DNA from: Ascidiimonas meishanensis | GTDB taxonomy: Bacteria > Bacteroidota > Bacteroidia > Flavobacteriales > Flavobacteriaceae | Assembly: GCF_037782385.1 (NCBI RefSeq) | Contig: NZ_JBBEXD010000001.1 | Coordinates: forward strand, 558,001-622,000 | DNA: 64,000 bases | Direction of reading: 5' to 3' | In this document: piece after piece, positions 53,593 to 62,856 of the stretch | Layout: every line of letters starts with the position of its first letter | Position numbering within the stretch: the stretch's first letter is position 1 | Position numbers and translations under genes: made by a program | The notes under the pieces: model-generated | The model's database searches: none | What the model was told of the DNA's origin: nothing | Seen by the model: the letters and a program-made list of their open reading frames with translations, nothing else

Positions 53593-54804
53593 ATGGAAAT
53601 TAAAAAACAACGTATTGAAAATATTGATGCATTAAGAGGCTTTGCGCTTGCAGGAATTGTGATTGCCCATTTTAGTGAAAATTATTTAGCAAGTCCCGCA
53701 CCAACGGCATTTAATGAAGCTGTGCACCCAGGCGCAATAGATTCAATTGTAGATGGATTTATTTTTTTGTTTATCAGAGGAAAATTTTTTGCTTTGTTTT
53801 CCTTCTTATTTGGACTTAGTTTCTTTTTACAAATGAGTCGTGCGCATGATGCAGGGAAAAATTATGGACTCCGTTTTCTATGGCGCATTGTTATTCTATT
53901 TGGTATTGGATATGTGCATCACCTATTCTACAGAGGAGATATTCTTACGGTATATGCAATCGCCGGTGTTTTTCTTATTCCCTTTTATCGTATTCCTGTT
54001 CGTTGGACGTTGGCTATAAGTGTTCTTATTTTCTTGGGAGTATTCAGGATTTTAATTTATTATATCACACAGGGTAATCCCATTTTTTCAAGTACTGAAT
54101 TATCTCCTGAAAGTCCTGATGTTCTCAATTATTTTAAAATAATTTCAGAAGGCTCATTAATAGATGTATTTAAGATAAATGCTGTGGACGGTTTTCTACA
54201 AAAGATGGAATTTCAGTTTGGAGTTTTCTCCCGTGGATATCTCACTTTTGGTTTTTTTCTTTTAGGTTTAATCGCTGGGAAAGTTCACTTATTCCTAAAT
54301 TATGAAGACTATTTAAAAAAGATTAAGCGTAGCCTTGTTGCTTGTATCGTATTGTTTTTTGTTTTTGCCGGGTTAACTACCTTTTTAATGTCAACTGAGC
54401 AAAACGGATTCAATATGAAAAGTCTTCGGTTTATGTTTGGACTTAATCTTTATGATATGCTTAATTTGGTGATGACGCTTGCAATTATCTGTATTTTTAT
54501 TTTGGCATGGCGCAAACAATGGGGATATAAGTTTTTAAGTCAATTTACTGATTATGGCAAAATGGCGTTAACAAATTACCTCTTACAAACCATATTTGGC
54601 ACCTTATTTTTATACGGTTGGGGCTTTGGTTATATAGGAGAATTTAGAATTCTATATATTTTTCTTATCTCTATTATATTCATAATAATACAAATATATC
54701 TAAGTAAGTTATGGCTTAAAAAATTTAGTTATGGGCCTTTTGAATGGGCTTGGAGATGCCTTACTAATTTTAAATTATATTCCATTTTACGTAATAATCG
54801 CTAA
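53593..54804 (+). CDS. DUF418 family membrane protein
   Basis: The 403-residue protein starts with RIENIDALRGFALAGIVIAHF, the typical DUF418/acyltransferase-3-like opening, and has about nine or ten transmembrane helices. The C-terminal DUF418 segment includes LSQFTDYGKMALTNYLLQT and YGPFEWAWR. Related proteins are YeiB-like; their function is unknown and may involve transport or modification of an envelope component. It follows the GH13 gene by 2 bases. Confidence 0.88.
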   Translation: MEIKKQRIENIDALRGFALAGIVIAHFSENYLASPAPTAFNEAVHPGAIDSIVDGFIFLFIRGKFFALFSFLFGLSFFLQMSRAHDAGKNYGLRFLWRIVILFGIGYVHHLFYRGDILTVYAIAGVFLIPFYRIPVRWTLAISVLIFLGVFRILIYYITQGNPIFSSTELSPESPDVLNYFKIISEGSLIDVFKINAVDGFLQKMEFQFGVFSRGYLTFGFFLLGLIAGKVHLFLNYEDYLKKIKRSLVACIVLFFVFAGLTTFLMSTEQNGFNMKSLRFMFGLNLYDMLNLVMTLAIICIFILAWRKQWGYKFLSQFTDYGKMALTNYLLQTIFGTLFLYGWGFGYIGEFRILYIFLISIIFIIIQIYLSKLWLKKFSYGPFEWAWRCLTNFKLYSILRNNR

Positions 54805-54954
54805 TAAAATGTAAGAAAACGTTATCTTTAACTGTATAATTGCAACAAAAAAAACAATAAATGCAATGTAAATAACTTTAAAAGCTAGTTCTTATCAACT
54901 CGTATTTTATATCTTGCATTCTTTAAAACTAATCTCAGGCTAAACCTAACAAAT

Positions 54955-55635
54955 GTGAAGAGTTATTATTTCATACCTCTTTTTATAGTGATTTTATGTA
55001 CAGATTTAGTATTTAATAATCATAGCGAGCTTCAGTTTTTGCGAGTTTATTCAAAACCCGCCCTCTCCATTACACTGCTTCTCTTTTATTACTTGAACAG
55101 TAAAAATCGGCATAAAAAAGAACGAATACTTCTTATCTTATGTTTATTATGTTTACTGCTTGGTGATATTTTTTTACTAGAAGATAGTAGAATTTATTCA
55201 TTTCCCATTGGGCTATTTGCTTTTTTCATGGCAAATATATTCTATAGCATGGTGTTATACCGCAGTGCAAATATTGAGATCAATAAATCGTATCCATTTT
55301 TAGTGGTATCTGCAATTTACCTTTTTGCAATTTTCTATTTGATGTATGACAAACTAAATGAATACTTTGTACCTGTATTGATTTATATATTTGCAGTGTT
55401 AAACATGATTCAGGCTGCATTTTTAAGATACAAAGTGGTTAACCATTACAGTTTTATTCTGGTATTTACAGGTGCTTTGCTTTTTCTATTTTCAGAAAGT
55501 ATTCTAGCCTTGAATATGTTTTATACTCCTTTTCCATATAAAAACTTCCTAATCATGTTTTTTTATGGAGTCTCACAGTTACTTATAATTTTGGGGATCT
55601 TGAGAGAACAAAAAAAATTCAGACGTTTTGATTAG
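54955..55635 (+). CDS. YhhN/TMEM86 family membrane protein (lysoplasmalogenase-like)
   Basis: The 226-residue protein has about eight transmembrane helices. YSKPALSITLLLF and the LLLGDIFLL motif belong to the YhhN/TMEM86 family, some members of which hydrolyse lysoplasmalogens. The start is GTG at 54955; an overlapping ATG two bases earlier meets a stop immediately. The 3' end overlaps the convergent NADH-dehydrogenase-like gene by 17 bases. Confidence 0.78.
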   Translation: MKSYYFIPLFIVILCTDLVFNNHSELQFLRVYSKPALSITLLLFYYLNSKNRHKKERILLILCLLCLLLGDIFLLEDSRIYSFPIGLFAFFMANIFYSMVLYRSANIEINKSYPFLVVSAIYLFAIFYLMYDKLNEYFVPVLIYIFAVLNMIQAAFLRYKVVNHYSFILVFTGALLFLFSESILALNMFYTPFPYKNFLIMFFYGVSQLLIILGILREQKKFRRFD

Positions 55636-56926
55636 CCTTCGCAAGATTATTGCGACTTTTTTTATAAGGTCTTATTATTAAGCGTGCTTCTCTATCAAAA
55701 CGCACATAATTATACACCCAATTTATAAAAACAACCATTCTATTTCTAAACCCAATAAGAAAAAATAAATGAACAAACATCCATACAAACCAAGCAAAAA
55801 CGCCTTGAAATCTAAATTTAGGTAGATCAACTACTGCCTTGTTTCTTCCAATGGTGGCCATAGAACCTTTGTCAAAATAACTAAAAGGTTTCATTTCTTT
55901 TTTATTTAATAGGCGTTCAAAATTATCTCCTAAGTGCTTCCCTTGTTGCATGGCAGGTTGGGCCATCATAGGATGCCCAAATGGATAATCTTCATCTATC
56001 ATACACGCCAAATCACCAATAGCAAATATATTCTCAAATCCATCTACCTGATTGAATTTATTTACTTTTATTCTATTTCCCCTAGCTATAAAGTCACCTG
56101 CGTCAAACCCTTTAATAGTGGCTCCTTTTACGCCAGCAGCCCAAACAAGCGTTGCGGCTTCAAAATGTAAATCGGTATTCGTACTTACTAAATTACCGTC
56201 ATAATTTGTAACTCTCACTTTTTTCCATACCTGTACGCCTAATGCTTCTAAAAAGTCTTCCGCTTTTTTAGACGCCTGAATACTCATTGCATCCAGTACA
56301 CGTTCTGATCCTTGAACTAGGTTTATTTGCATTTTTCGGATATCAAGATCTGGATAGTCTTTGGGTAAGATACCCTTTTTGATTTCGGCTAACGCCCCTG
56401 CCAATTCTACGCCTGTTGGCCCTGCTCCTACAATTACAAAATTCATCAAAGCATTTCGCTCATTGAGATCTGAAGTTAAAATGGCTTGTTCAAAATTCTC
56501 TAATATAAGGCTTCTAAGATTTAAAGATTGTGGTATGGTTTTCATTGCCATACTATGAAGCTCAATTTCCTGATTCCCAAAAAAATTTGTTTCAGATCCC
56601 GTGGCAAGTATTAAGTAGTCATAAGAAAGATTACCTATATCTGTTTTAAGACTATTTTTTTCGTGCTGGATCTCTTCTACATTTGCGAGTCTAAAATAGA
56701 ATTCAGGATAATCCTTTAAGATTTTACGAATAGGATAGGCTATAGAATCTGGTTCTAATCCACCAGTAGAAACTTGATAAAGTAGTGGTTGAAATGTATG
56801 ATAATTGTGTTTATCTAACAATACTACCTGTACTTCTTGTTTCCCTAATTTTTTTGCTAGAGAAATTCCTCCAAACCCACCGCCTACTATGACTATTCTT
56901 GGATTACTTGTTCTGGGTATATTCAT
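55619..56926 (-). CDS. ndh: Type II NADH:quinone oxidoreductase-like flavoprotein
   Basis: The 435-residue protein has two dinucleotide-binding motifs, IVIVGGGFGGISLA (FAD) and FVIVGAGPTGVELA (NADH), and the FQPLLYQVSTGGL and FAIGDLA segments of NDH-2 enzymes. A hydrophobic C-terminal segment (FAWFVWMFVHLFFLIGFRN) anchors it to the membrane. It should pass electrons from NADH to quinone without proton pumping. I use the ATG at 56926 (MNIPRTSNP); an ATG 12 codons upstream adds an unconserved-looking extension. Confidence 0.9.
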   Translation of the reverse strand: MNIPRTSNPRIVIVGGGFGGISLAKKLGKQEVQVVLLDKHNYHTFQPLLYQVSTGGLEPDSIAYPIRKILKDYPEFYFRLANVEEIQHEKNSLKTDIGNLSYDYLILATGSETNFFGNQEIELHSMAMKTIPQSLNLRSLILENFEQAILTSDLNERNALMNFVIVGAGPTGVELAGALAEIKKGILPKDYPDLDIRKMQINLVQGSERVLDAMSIQASKKAEDFLEALGVQVWKKVRVTNYDGNLVSTNTDLHFEAATLVWAAGVKGATIKGFDAGDFIARGNRIKVNKFNQVDGFENIFAIGDLACMIDEDYPFGHPMMAQPAMQQGKHLGDNFERLLNKKEMKPFSYFDKGSMATIGRNKAVVDLPKFRFQGVFAWFVWMFVHLFFLIGFRNRMVVFINWVYNYVRFDREARLIIRPYKKSRNNLAKANQNV

Positions 56927-57109
56927 TTGTATTACTTCTACCGCAAAATTAACAATTAACATAGATTTTAAGTAAGTATCCTATGTTTATATTTTATATA
57001 AATTAATGAAATGCATTTTAGCTATTTTTCTAAGAAATAAAGTGCTCAAAATTAAAATACACTTCATAGCTGATTGATTACTGCTATTTTTACAAAAAAA
57101 ACAATCATT

Positions 57110-57117
57110 AGTGTAAC
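57110..57117 (+). promoter_or_regulatory. Candidate ECF-type promoter element
   Basis: AGTGTAAC is identical to the octamer in front of the ECF sigma gene at 26817 and lies 51 bases before the second ECF gene. It is a candidate autoregulatory -35 box. Confidence 0.3.
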
Positions 57118-57167
57118 TTTTTAATAAGTTGAACTACTAATAATAGAAAACTATCTAACCAACTTTA

Positions 57168-57662
57168 GTGAATAAAGAACTTGAACATAATTTTGTAACG
57201 GCACTGGAGCGTAACCAAAACATAGTTCATAAAGTATGTCGTATTTATACCAATGATGAAGATTCGCATAAAGATCTTTTTCAGGAAATAACCATACAAC
57301 TGTGGAAAGCATATCCAAAATTTAGAGGCGACTCAAAATTTAGCACATGGATGTATCGTGTAGCTCTTAACACAGCCATCACACTTTACAGAAAGTCAAA
57401 AAGAAGTCTAAAAACACAAGACTTTGAAAGTGTGGTATACAAAATAAGTGCAAAAGAATACGACGATACGGAAGAACAACATTTGAAACTAATGTATGAT
57501 GCAGTTAAGCAATTAAACGATATTGAAAAAGCATTGGTATTTCTATATTTAGAAGACAAGAATTATACAGAAATATCAGAAACATTAGGTATCACAGAAG
57601 TAAATGCCCGCGTTAAAATGAACCGGATAAAAACAAAATTAAGAACCATATTGAACCCTTAA
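57168..57662 (+). CDS. RNA polymerase sigma factor, ECF (sigma-70) family
   Basis: A 164-residue ECF sigma factor. Region 2 includes DSHKDLFQEITIQLWKAYPKF and STWMYRVALNTAI (given in parts), and region 4 includes LVFLYLEDKNYTEISETLG, then TEVNARVKMNRIKTKL. The start is GTG (MNKELEHNF). It is followed after 1 base by a membrane protein gene, the probable anti-sigma partner. Confidence 0.9.
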   Translation: MNKELEHNFVTALERNQNIVHKVCRIYTNDEDSHKDLFQEITIQLWKAYPKFRGDSKFSTWMYRVALNTAITLYRKSKRSLKTQDFESVVYKISAKEYDDTEEQHLKLMYDAVKQLNDIEKALVFLYLEDKNYTEISETLGITEVNARVKMNRIKTKLRTILNP

Positions 57663-57663
57663 T

Positions 57664-58299
57664 ATGAATGAACTTGATCTTTTAAAGAAAGACTGGCAGA
57701 GCAAAGAACATTCGCTTCCCAAACTTTCTTACGATGAAATTTATCAAATGATCTGGAAAAGATCATCTTCCATTGTTAAATGGATCTTTTATATAAGCCT
57801 AAGTGAAATACTCATTGGTTTGTTATTTACCCTCTTTGCTGCAGATAAAGAATACTGGGAAGAATTAGATAGAATAGGACAAACAGAAATCACTATTGTT
57901 ACATATATTTTATCGTATGTGATAGTTGCTTACTACATCTATCTTTTCTACAAAAATTATAAAGAAATTAGTGTTACCGAAAGCACTCGTAATCTGATGA
58001 AATCTATTCTTAAGACCCGAAAAACGGTGAAAACTTATATCGCAATTCTTCTTGGTTTATCTGGAATTTATAGCACGCTTCTTTGTATAGGGTATTTACA
58101 AACAGATTTCACACAACAAATACTTGCTGAAAACAATGGTGTTTTGCCCGATTATTTTTGGCCACTTATGATATTTCTTTGTCTAGTAATGGTATTTATT
58201 GCCTTAATTTTTATATGGCTTTTTTATAGATTACTTTATGGAATACTCTTGAAAAAATTATTGCGAAATTACGAAGAGTTAAAAAAAATGGAAGTCTAA
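57664..58299 (+). CDS. Membrane protein, probable anti-sigma partner
   Basis: The 211-residue protein has a cytoplasmic N terminus of about 37 residues (LDLLKKDWQSKEHSLPKLSYDEIY region) and four transmembrane helices (about 38-57, 78-97, 122-142 and 165-190). Proteins with this layout regularly follow ECF sigma genes in Flavobacteriia, and it lies 1 base downstream of one. The anti-sigma role is inferred from position. Confidence 0.65.
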   Translation: MNELDLLKKDWQSKEHSLPKLSYDEIYQMIWKRSSSIVKWIFYISLSEILIGLLFTLFAADKEYWEELDRIGQTEITIVTYILSYVIVAYYIYLFYKNYKEISVTESTRNLMKSILKTRKTVKTYIAILLGLSGIYSTLLCIGYLQTDFTQQILAENNGVLPDYFWPLMIFLCLVMVFIALIFIWLFYRLLYGILLKKLLRNYEELKKMEV

Positions 58300-58318
58300 A
58301 GGTTAAAATTAAGCTCAA

Positions 58319-59122
58319 TTAATAATTCCAATTACGGTATTTATTCAATTCTTCTTGCGCTATTAATTCTTCCTGAGGAATCACTTTTATAAATGAAGGA
58401 TGTTGCTCAATTGCGTATTCTAATTTTTCTACAATCTCTTCAACAGAATCATTGTCATAATCAATTTCCAAGGGCTCTTTAATCACCATTGATTGAAGTA
58501 TTCCCTTCTTTTTAATCATTAATCCTTTTTTATCAAAAGAACGTCTAAAACCATCTATTACAATAGGAATAACAATGGGCTTGTATTGTTTTATTATGTG
58601 TGCTGTTCCTTTTCTAATGGGTTTCCATGGCTTAGTAGTGCCTTGTGGAAATGTAATTACCCATCCGTCTTCAAGCGCAATACCTATGTTCTCTGTGTCA
58701 CTTAAATTTACATTTCGCTGAATGTTTTTCCCCTTTTCACGCCACGTGCGTTCCACAGTAATCGCGCCGGCATATGAAAGGATTTTAGGTAGTAAACCAG
58801 ACTGCATCGTTTCTTTTGCGGCTACATAGTAAATGTTTAGTTTGGGATTCCAGATATAGGCAATGTTACGAATGGAATCTGTTCTACCGCTTAGGCTTGC
58901 ATTAAAAACATGAAACATTGCCACCACATCGGCAAAATATGTTTGGTGGTTTGACACAAACAAAATGCCCTGTTGAGGAAGCTTTTTTATAATTTCAGAA
59001 CCCTCAATTTTTAACTCATTAAAACCTCGATATCTACCATGTGTAATTGCTCCAAAAATTCTTATCAACCATTTCTTTAAAAAAAGTATATGCCCAAAAG
59101 GGTTTTTTTTAAATAATCCCAT
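58319..59122 (-). CDS. PlsC-family acyltransferase with variant motif
   Basis: A 267-residue member of the 1-acylglycerol-3-phosphate acyltransferase superfamily. The catalytic block reads VSNHQTYFADVVAM, where histidine and aspartate are separated by five residues rather than the canonical four. Block II is ITVERTWREKG, and block III is FPQGTTKPW instead of FPEGTRS. No cleavable signal is evident; a hydrophobic N-terminal region may anchor it. Lipid acylation is likely, but the acceptor may differ from lysophosphatidic acid. Convergent with the ECF cluster. Confidence 0.8.
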   Translation of the reverse strand: MGLFKKNPFGHILFLKKWLIRIFGAITHGRYRGFNELKIEGSEIIKKLPQQGILFVSNHQTYFADVVAMFHVFNASLSGRTDSIRNIAYIWNPKLNIYYVAAKETMQSGLLPKILSYAGAITVERTWREKGKNIQRNVNLSDTENIGIALEDGWVITFPQGTTKPWKPIRKGTAHIIKQYKPIVIPIVIDGFRRSFDKKGLMIKKKGILQSMVIKEPLEIDYDNDSVEEIVEKLEYAIEQHPSFIKVIPQEELIAQEELNKYRNWNY

Positions 59123-59169
59123 GTACTACATTTTTCAAGTCAGTTAAACAAAACTACGAATAAACGCGG

Positions 59170-59811
59170 TTATAATATGCCTTTTAGCAGTTCTTTAGCT
59201 TCATTTAGCATCATTGCAGTAGCTCCCCAAACTGTATATCCCTTTAAATTAAAAGCTGGAACATCTACGTTTTTAGCATAGGAAGTGTTTAATTTTTGGG
59301 TAAATACCACCTTATCGTCTAAAAACTCTTCTACCGGTATCTCTATTATTCTTTCTACTTCTTCTGGTTGTGCGCGAAAAGAAGGATATATTTTAGAAAC
59401 TCCTACAAAAGGAGACACCATGAAATTGCTGGGAGGAATATATACTTCTGTCAATGATTTAATAACCTCTACTTGTTTTGAGATCACCCCTACCTCTTCT
59501 TGTGTCTCTCTTAATGCTGTTTGCATCAAACTTGTATCTTCTTTCTCTACCTTTCCTCCCGGAAATGCTATTTGGTTTGAATGTACTCCGGGATACTTTT
59601 TTCTTTGAATTAACACAAAGTTTGTTTTTTCTTTTTGGTCTGGATAAAAAAGAAGCAATACCGCTGCTCTTTTCGGATTCATTTTTTCTATATCAAGAGA
59701 ATTTAGCTCTTTTAAACGCATTAAAGGGGCCATTTTATAATGCGAATCTAAACCGGGAAGCGGTCTTTTTATTATTTTTGGTACCGATTTCAGAAAAAAA
59801 TCAAATTTCAT
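59170..59811 (-). CDS. NUDIX hydrolase, CoA pyrophosphatase-like
   Basis: A 213-residue NUDIX protein with the core RETQEEVGV (residues 101-109) following FPGGKVEKED. The preceding LIQRKKYPGVHSNQIAFPGG is close to the coenzyme A pyrophosphatase signature. It probably hydrolyses CoA or a similar nucleotide diphosphate. The open frame extends 100 codons further upstream, but the family start is the ATG at 59811, as the extra part is antisense to a good gene. That ATG overlaps the ATG of the divergent cyclophilin by two bases. Confidence 0.88.
   Translation of the reverse strand: MKFDFFLKSVPKIIKRPLPGLDSHYKMAPLMRLKELNSLDIEKMNPKRAAVLLLFYPDQKEKTNFVLIQRKKYPGVHSNQIAFPGGKVEKEDTSLMQTALRETQEEVGVISKQVEVIKSLTEVYIPPSNFMVSPFVGVSKIYPSFRAQPEEVERIIEIPVEEFLDDKVVFTQKLNTSYAKNVDVPAFNLKGYTVWGATAMMLNEAKELLKGIL
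59773..59780 (+). promoter_or_regulatory. Predicted -7 element of the cyclophilin gene, inside the NUDIX gene
   Basis: TATTTTTG matches TAnnTTTG, 29 bases before the plus-strand ATG at 59810, and lies within the first codons of the opposite-strand NUDIX gene. Confidence 0.45.
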
Positions 59812-60526
59812 GTTAAAGCTATCTCCATCTTTACTTACAATAATACTATTTATATTTTTAATAGCGTGCAATAGCTCTCCATCTGATAAAAAATCAATAA
59901 ACAGTGAAAAAGCTGATATGATTGAAGAACCAGCTAAAAAATTAGATACCATCATAGAAGAAGAAATACCACCGCCTTTTAAGTTAACAGAAGAAAATGC
60001 AATTCGTTTCTTTTTTGAGTATGCAAAAGAAAATCCCGAAAAAAAAGTACGTATTACAACTGATTTTGGAAGCTTTGTAGTTGAATTGTATGATAAAACC
60101 CCATACCATAGAGCCAATTTTATATATTTAACTAAAGAGGGGTATTTTAATAATACTTATTTTCACCGTGTTGTTAAAAATTTTATTATTCAGGGAGGTA
60201 ATGCAGACACTAAGGAAACTGCATTAAAAAGAGCAAGCATAGGAAGATACTTGCTTCCTCCAGACACCAAAAAAGGGTATAGACATCACAGAGGAACCAT
60301 TTCTATGCCAAGCAGTGATATCAACAACCCGCATAAACTAGCCTCTCCTTTTGAATTTTTTATTGTGGTTACCAATCCAGGATCATATCATCTGGATGGA
60401 GATTATACTGCCTTTGGCAGAGTCATTAAAGGAATGAATGTTGTTGACAAGATTAATTCTCAACCTATAGACGACGGTGAATGGCCCTTACAAAACATTA
60501 AAATAAAAGCAGAAGTCGTAGAATAA
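59810..60526 (+). CDS. Peptidyl-prolyl cis-trans isomerase, cyclophilin type (lipoprotein)
   Basis: The signal sequence ends in FLIAC (Cys20), so this is a lipoprotein. After a 50-residue linker the cyclophilin domain (about 78-238) shows TDFGSFVVELYDKTPYHRANF (in part), YFHRVVKNFIIQGGN with the catalytic arginine and the QGG motif, and FGRVIKGMNVVDKI. It assists proline isomerisation during folding of exported proteins. Its ATG overlaps the divergent NUDIX ATG, so its promoter must lie inside that gene. Confidence 0.92.
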   Translation: MLKLSPSLLTIILFIFLIACNSSPSDKKSINSEKADMIEEPAKKLDTIIEEEIPPPFKLTEENAIRFFFEYAKENPEKKVRITTDFGSFVVELYDKTPYHRANFIYLTKEGYFNNTYFHRVVKNFIIQGGNADTKETALKRASIGRYLLPPDTKKGYRHHRGTISMPSSDINNPHKLASPFEFFIVVTNPGSYHLDGDYTAFGRVIKGMNVVDKINSQPIDDGEWPLQNIKIKAEVVE

Positions 60527-61129
60527 TCATTTTTGAATACTTGGTAATTTTAATTTGAAATATACAGCCATCAAACGAACAATGATTACAACCAAGGCTG
60601 TAATTATGTAACTAATATTTTCAGATACTGGAAACATTTGCACTAAGAAGTAGGTCAAACCTCCTATTAGGCAAGCCGTTGCATATACTTCTTCTCTAAA
60701 AATAACAGGTATTTCATTACACAAAATATCCCTGATTACACCTCCAAAGGAAGCGCTAATTGCACCTAATGCAATACAGATAATTGGATGCAGTTGTGCT
60801 TCTACTCCTTTTTCAATACCAATCAGCGTAAAAACTCCTAAACCAATAGTATCAAAAAGGAAAAGAGATTTACGTAAATAATCTATTTTTTGTTTAAAAA
60901 TAATGGCTATCAAAAACCCAATTAAAATTATATAAATATAATTAAGATCATACATCCAACCCACAGGCGTTCTACCTATTAAAACATCACGAAGCGTTCC
61001 TCCTCCTACCGCAGTTACAAAGGCAATAATAAAAATCCCAAACAAATCAAGGCGTTTATTCATTGCTGCTAGTGCTCCGGAGATCGCAAATACCAAAGTT
61101 CCAATAAGATCAAGAGAATAAAATAGCAT
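60527..61129 (-). CDS. Trimeric intracellular cation channel (TRIC/YadS family) protein
   Basis: The 200-residue protein has about seven transmembrane segments in two repeats, each with a glycine-rich kink: AVGGGTLRDVLIG in the first and ASFGGVIRDILCNE in the second. These are the hallmarks of the UPF0126/TRIC family of homotrimeric potassium-permeable channels. It overlaps the RDD gene by one base (TAATG) and abuts the convergent cyclophilin gene. Confidence 0.9.
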   Translation of the reverse strand: MLFYSLDLIGTLVFAISGALAAMNKRLDLFGIFIIAFVTAVGGGTLRDVLIGRTPVGWMYDLNYIYIILIGFLIAIIFKQKIDYLRKSLFLFDTIGLGVFTLIGIEKGVEAQLHPIICIALGAISASFGGVIRDILCNEIPVIFREEVYATACLIGGLTYFLVQMFPVSENISYIITALVVIIVRLMAVYFKLKLPSIQK

Positions 61130-61845
61130 TACATACTTTGGGTATAATAATTATAGTCTGAAATTATTTTCTTAACAAATTCTAATGGAGTTTCTGAAGA
61201 TTTTACCTCCAATATTTTTTGAATTTGATGACTGAGTTTTACAATTACATTATGGTTTCCATGCTTAAGAGCACTTTCATACATAGTTTTAATCTCTTGA
61301 ATTTCCAAGTCTGTAAAAAGGGTTACTTGTGGATACCTAGGTTGATAATCTAAGGGGATTTCTTCATGCAAAGTATCACTTAGTTTAAATAAGTGCTTTT
61401 CACTAATTACCGTGGTTCCTGCGGCAATATCTCCTAATCGTTGTCCTTTACCATTTAATAATATCGTTAATACCGCTCCACCACCTGAAGTAAGAGTAAC
61501 CTCAATTACTCTTAAAATCCATCGTAGAAAATAATTTGAAAAAGCAGGTTTGCTTCCATCCAACTTCACCACTCTAGTTTTTACTACAAATTTACCTACG
61601 GTTTTACCATCCGTAAAAGTTTCCAAAATTAGATAATACAAAAAACCCGGAAGGCTTGCTAATAAAAATAAGGCCCATTGATCTCCTGGGTTTAAATCAA
61701 GAGATACCAATATCCAGAAAATCAGTATATAATAAGATATAATGACAACAGTATCCAACAAAAAGGCTAGCATTCTGTCTATAATACTTGCAACATTTTG
61801 ATGTATCCCTACATTTTGAGAGGTTTCTATTTGGAATTTATCCAT
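61129..61845 (-). CDS. RDD family membrane protein
   Basis: A 238-residue protein whose residues 15-150 form an RDD domain. IIDRMLAFLLDTVVII holds the first Arg/Asp pair, GKFVVKTRVVKLDG lies in the middle, and RLGDIAAGTTVI ends the domain. It has about three transmembrane helices and a cytoplasmic C-terminal region of about 80 residues. RDD genes frequently accompany SpoIIM, DUF4129, DUF58 and MoxR genes in Bacteroidetes, which fits the divergent neighbours here. Confidence 0.87.
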   Translation of the reverse strand: MDKFQIETSQNVGIHQNVASIIDRMLAFLLDTVVIISYYILIFWILVSLDLNPGDQWALFLLASLPGFLYYLILETFTDGKTVGKFVVKTRVVKLDGSKPAFSNYFLRWILRVIEVTLTSGGGAVLTILLNGKGQRLGDIAAGTTVISEKHLFKLSDTLHEEIPLDYQPRYPQVTLFTDLEIQEIKTMYESALKHGNHNVIVKLSHQIQKILEVKSSETPLEFVKKIISDYNYYTQSM

Positions 61846-61896
61846 TTTTTGTTTTCTTTATGGCAAATAAATCAATAATCTTCTTTAAGGGTATTT

Positions 61897-62856
61897 ATGC
61901 GCGAAGCTGCATTTGTTAGGCAAAATAAGGATAAATGGTCCACTTTTGAAAATGTTCTCAAAAATAAAGAACAATTAGATCCCGGAGACTTGTCCGATCT
62001 ATATATTGAGATTACAGATCATCTTAGCTATGCAAAGACATTTTATCCTAAAAGTAATACCATGGCATACTTAAATAGTTTGTCTTCTTTAGCACATCAA
62101 AAAATTTATAAAACCAAAAAAGAACCTAAGAATCGTATTATTACGTTTTGGAAAGATGAGTTTCCTAAGGAGTTCTATAAATATCATAAAATATTATTGG
62201 TCAGTTTCTTGTTTTTTTTACTTTTTACCATTATCGGAGCTTATTCTGCAGCAACCGATGGTGATTTTGTACGCTCTTTTTTGGGCGATAATTATGTAAA
62301 CATGACGCTAGAAAATATTGAGAAAGGAGATCCTATGGGTGTTTACAAAAAACAAGGAGAGTTTAATATGTTCCTTGGCATTACCATCAATAATATTAAA
62401 GTTGCTCTTATGGCGTTTAGCTATGGACTCATATTTAGTCTTGGTACACTCATTATATTAATGCAAAATGGAATTATGCTTGGTAGTTTTCAATACTTCT
62501 TTTATGAACAGGGATTGCTTTGGGAATCTGTAAGAACTATTTGGATTCATGGAACCATTGAAATTTCAGTAATTGTGATAGCTGGTTGTGGAGGTATTGT
62601 AATGGGAAACGGATTATTGTTTCCAGGCACCTATACCCGTTTGCAAGCATTTAAGAGAAGTGCAAAGGCAGGATTGAAAATTATTATGAGTACTATCCCG
62701 TTTTTCATCATCGCGGGCTTTTTAGAAGGTTTTGTAACAAGACATACGGAGATGCCAGATTGGCTGGCTATCTTAATTATAAGTATATCCTTATTTTTAA
62801 TTCTTTTTTATTACGTTATTTATCCTATTCAACTCAACAAAATATCCAAATCATGA
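61897..62856 (+). CDS. Stage II sporulation protein M-like membrane protein (DUF95)
   Basis: The 319-residue protein has a cytoplasmic N-terminal helical part (about 1-95), then five or six transmembrane helices with FNMFLGITINNIKVALMAFSYG and TIWIHGTIEISVIVIAGCGG, as in SpoIIM/DUF95 proteins. Non-sporulating Bacteroidetes carry this gene next to MoxR-type clusters; the function is unknown and probably concerns the envelope. Its stop overlaps the next start by four bases (ATGA). Confidence 0.87.
   Translation: MREAAFVRQNKDKWSTFENVLKNKEQLDPGDLSDLYIEITDHLSYAKTFYPKSNTMAYLNSLSSLAHQKIYKTKKEPKNRIITFWKDEFPKEFYKYHKILLVSFLFFLLFTIIGAYSAATDGDFVRSFLGDNYVNMTLENIEKGDPMGVYKKQGEFNMFLGITINNIKVALMAFSYGLIFSLGTLIILMQNGIMLGSFQYFFYEQGLLWESVRTIWIHGTIEISVIVIAGCGGIVMGNGLLFPGTYTRLQAFKRSAKAGLKIIMSTIPFFIIAGFLEGFVTRHTEMPDWLAILIISISLFLILFYYVIYPIQLNKISKS

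Noticed and set aside
59812..60117. N-terminal extension of the NUDIX protein
   Set aside because: The extra 100 codons lie antisense to the cyclophilin lipoprotein and have no NUDIX family resemblance.
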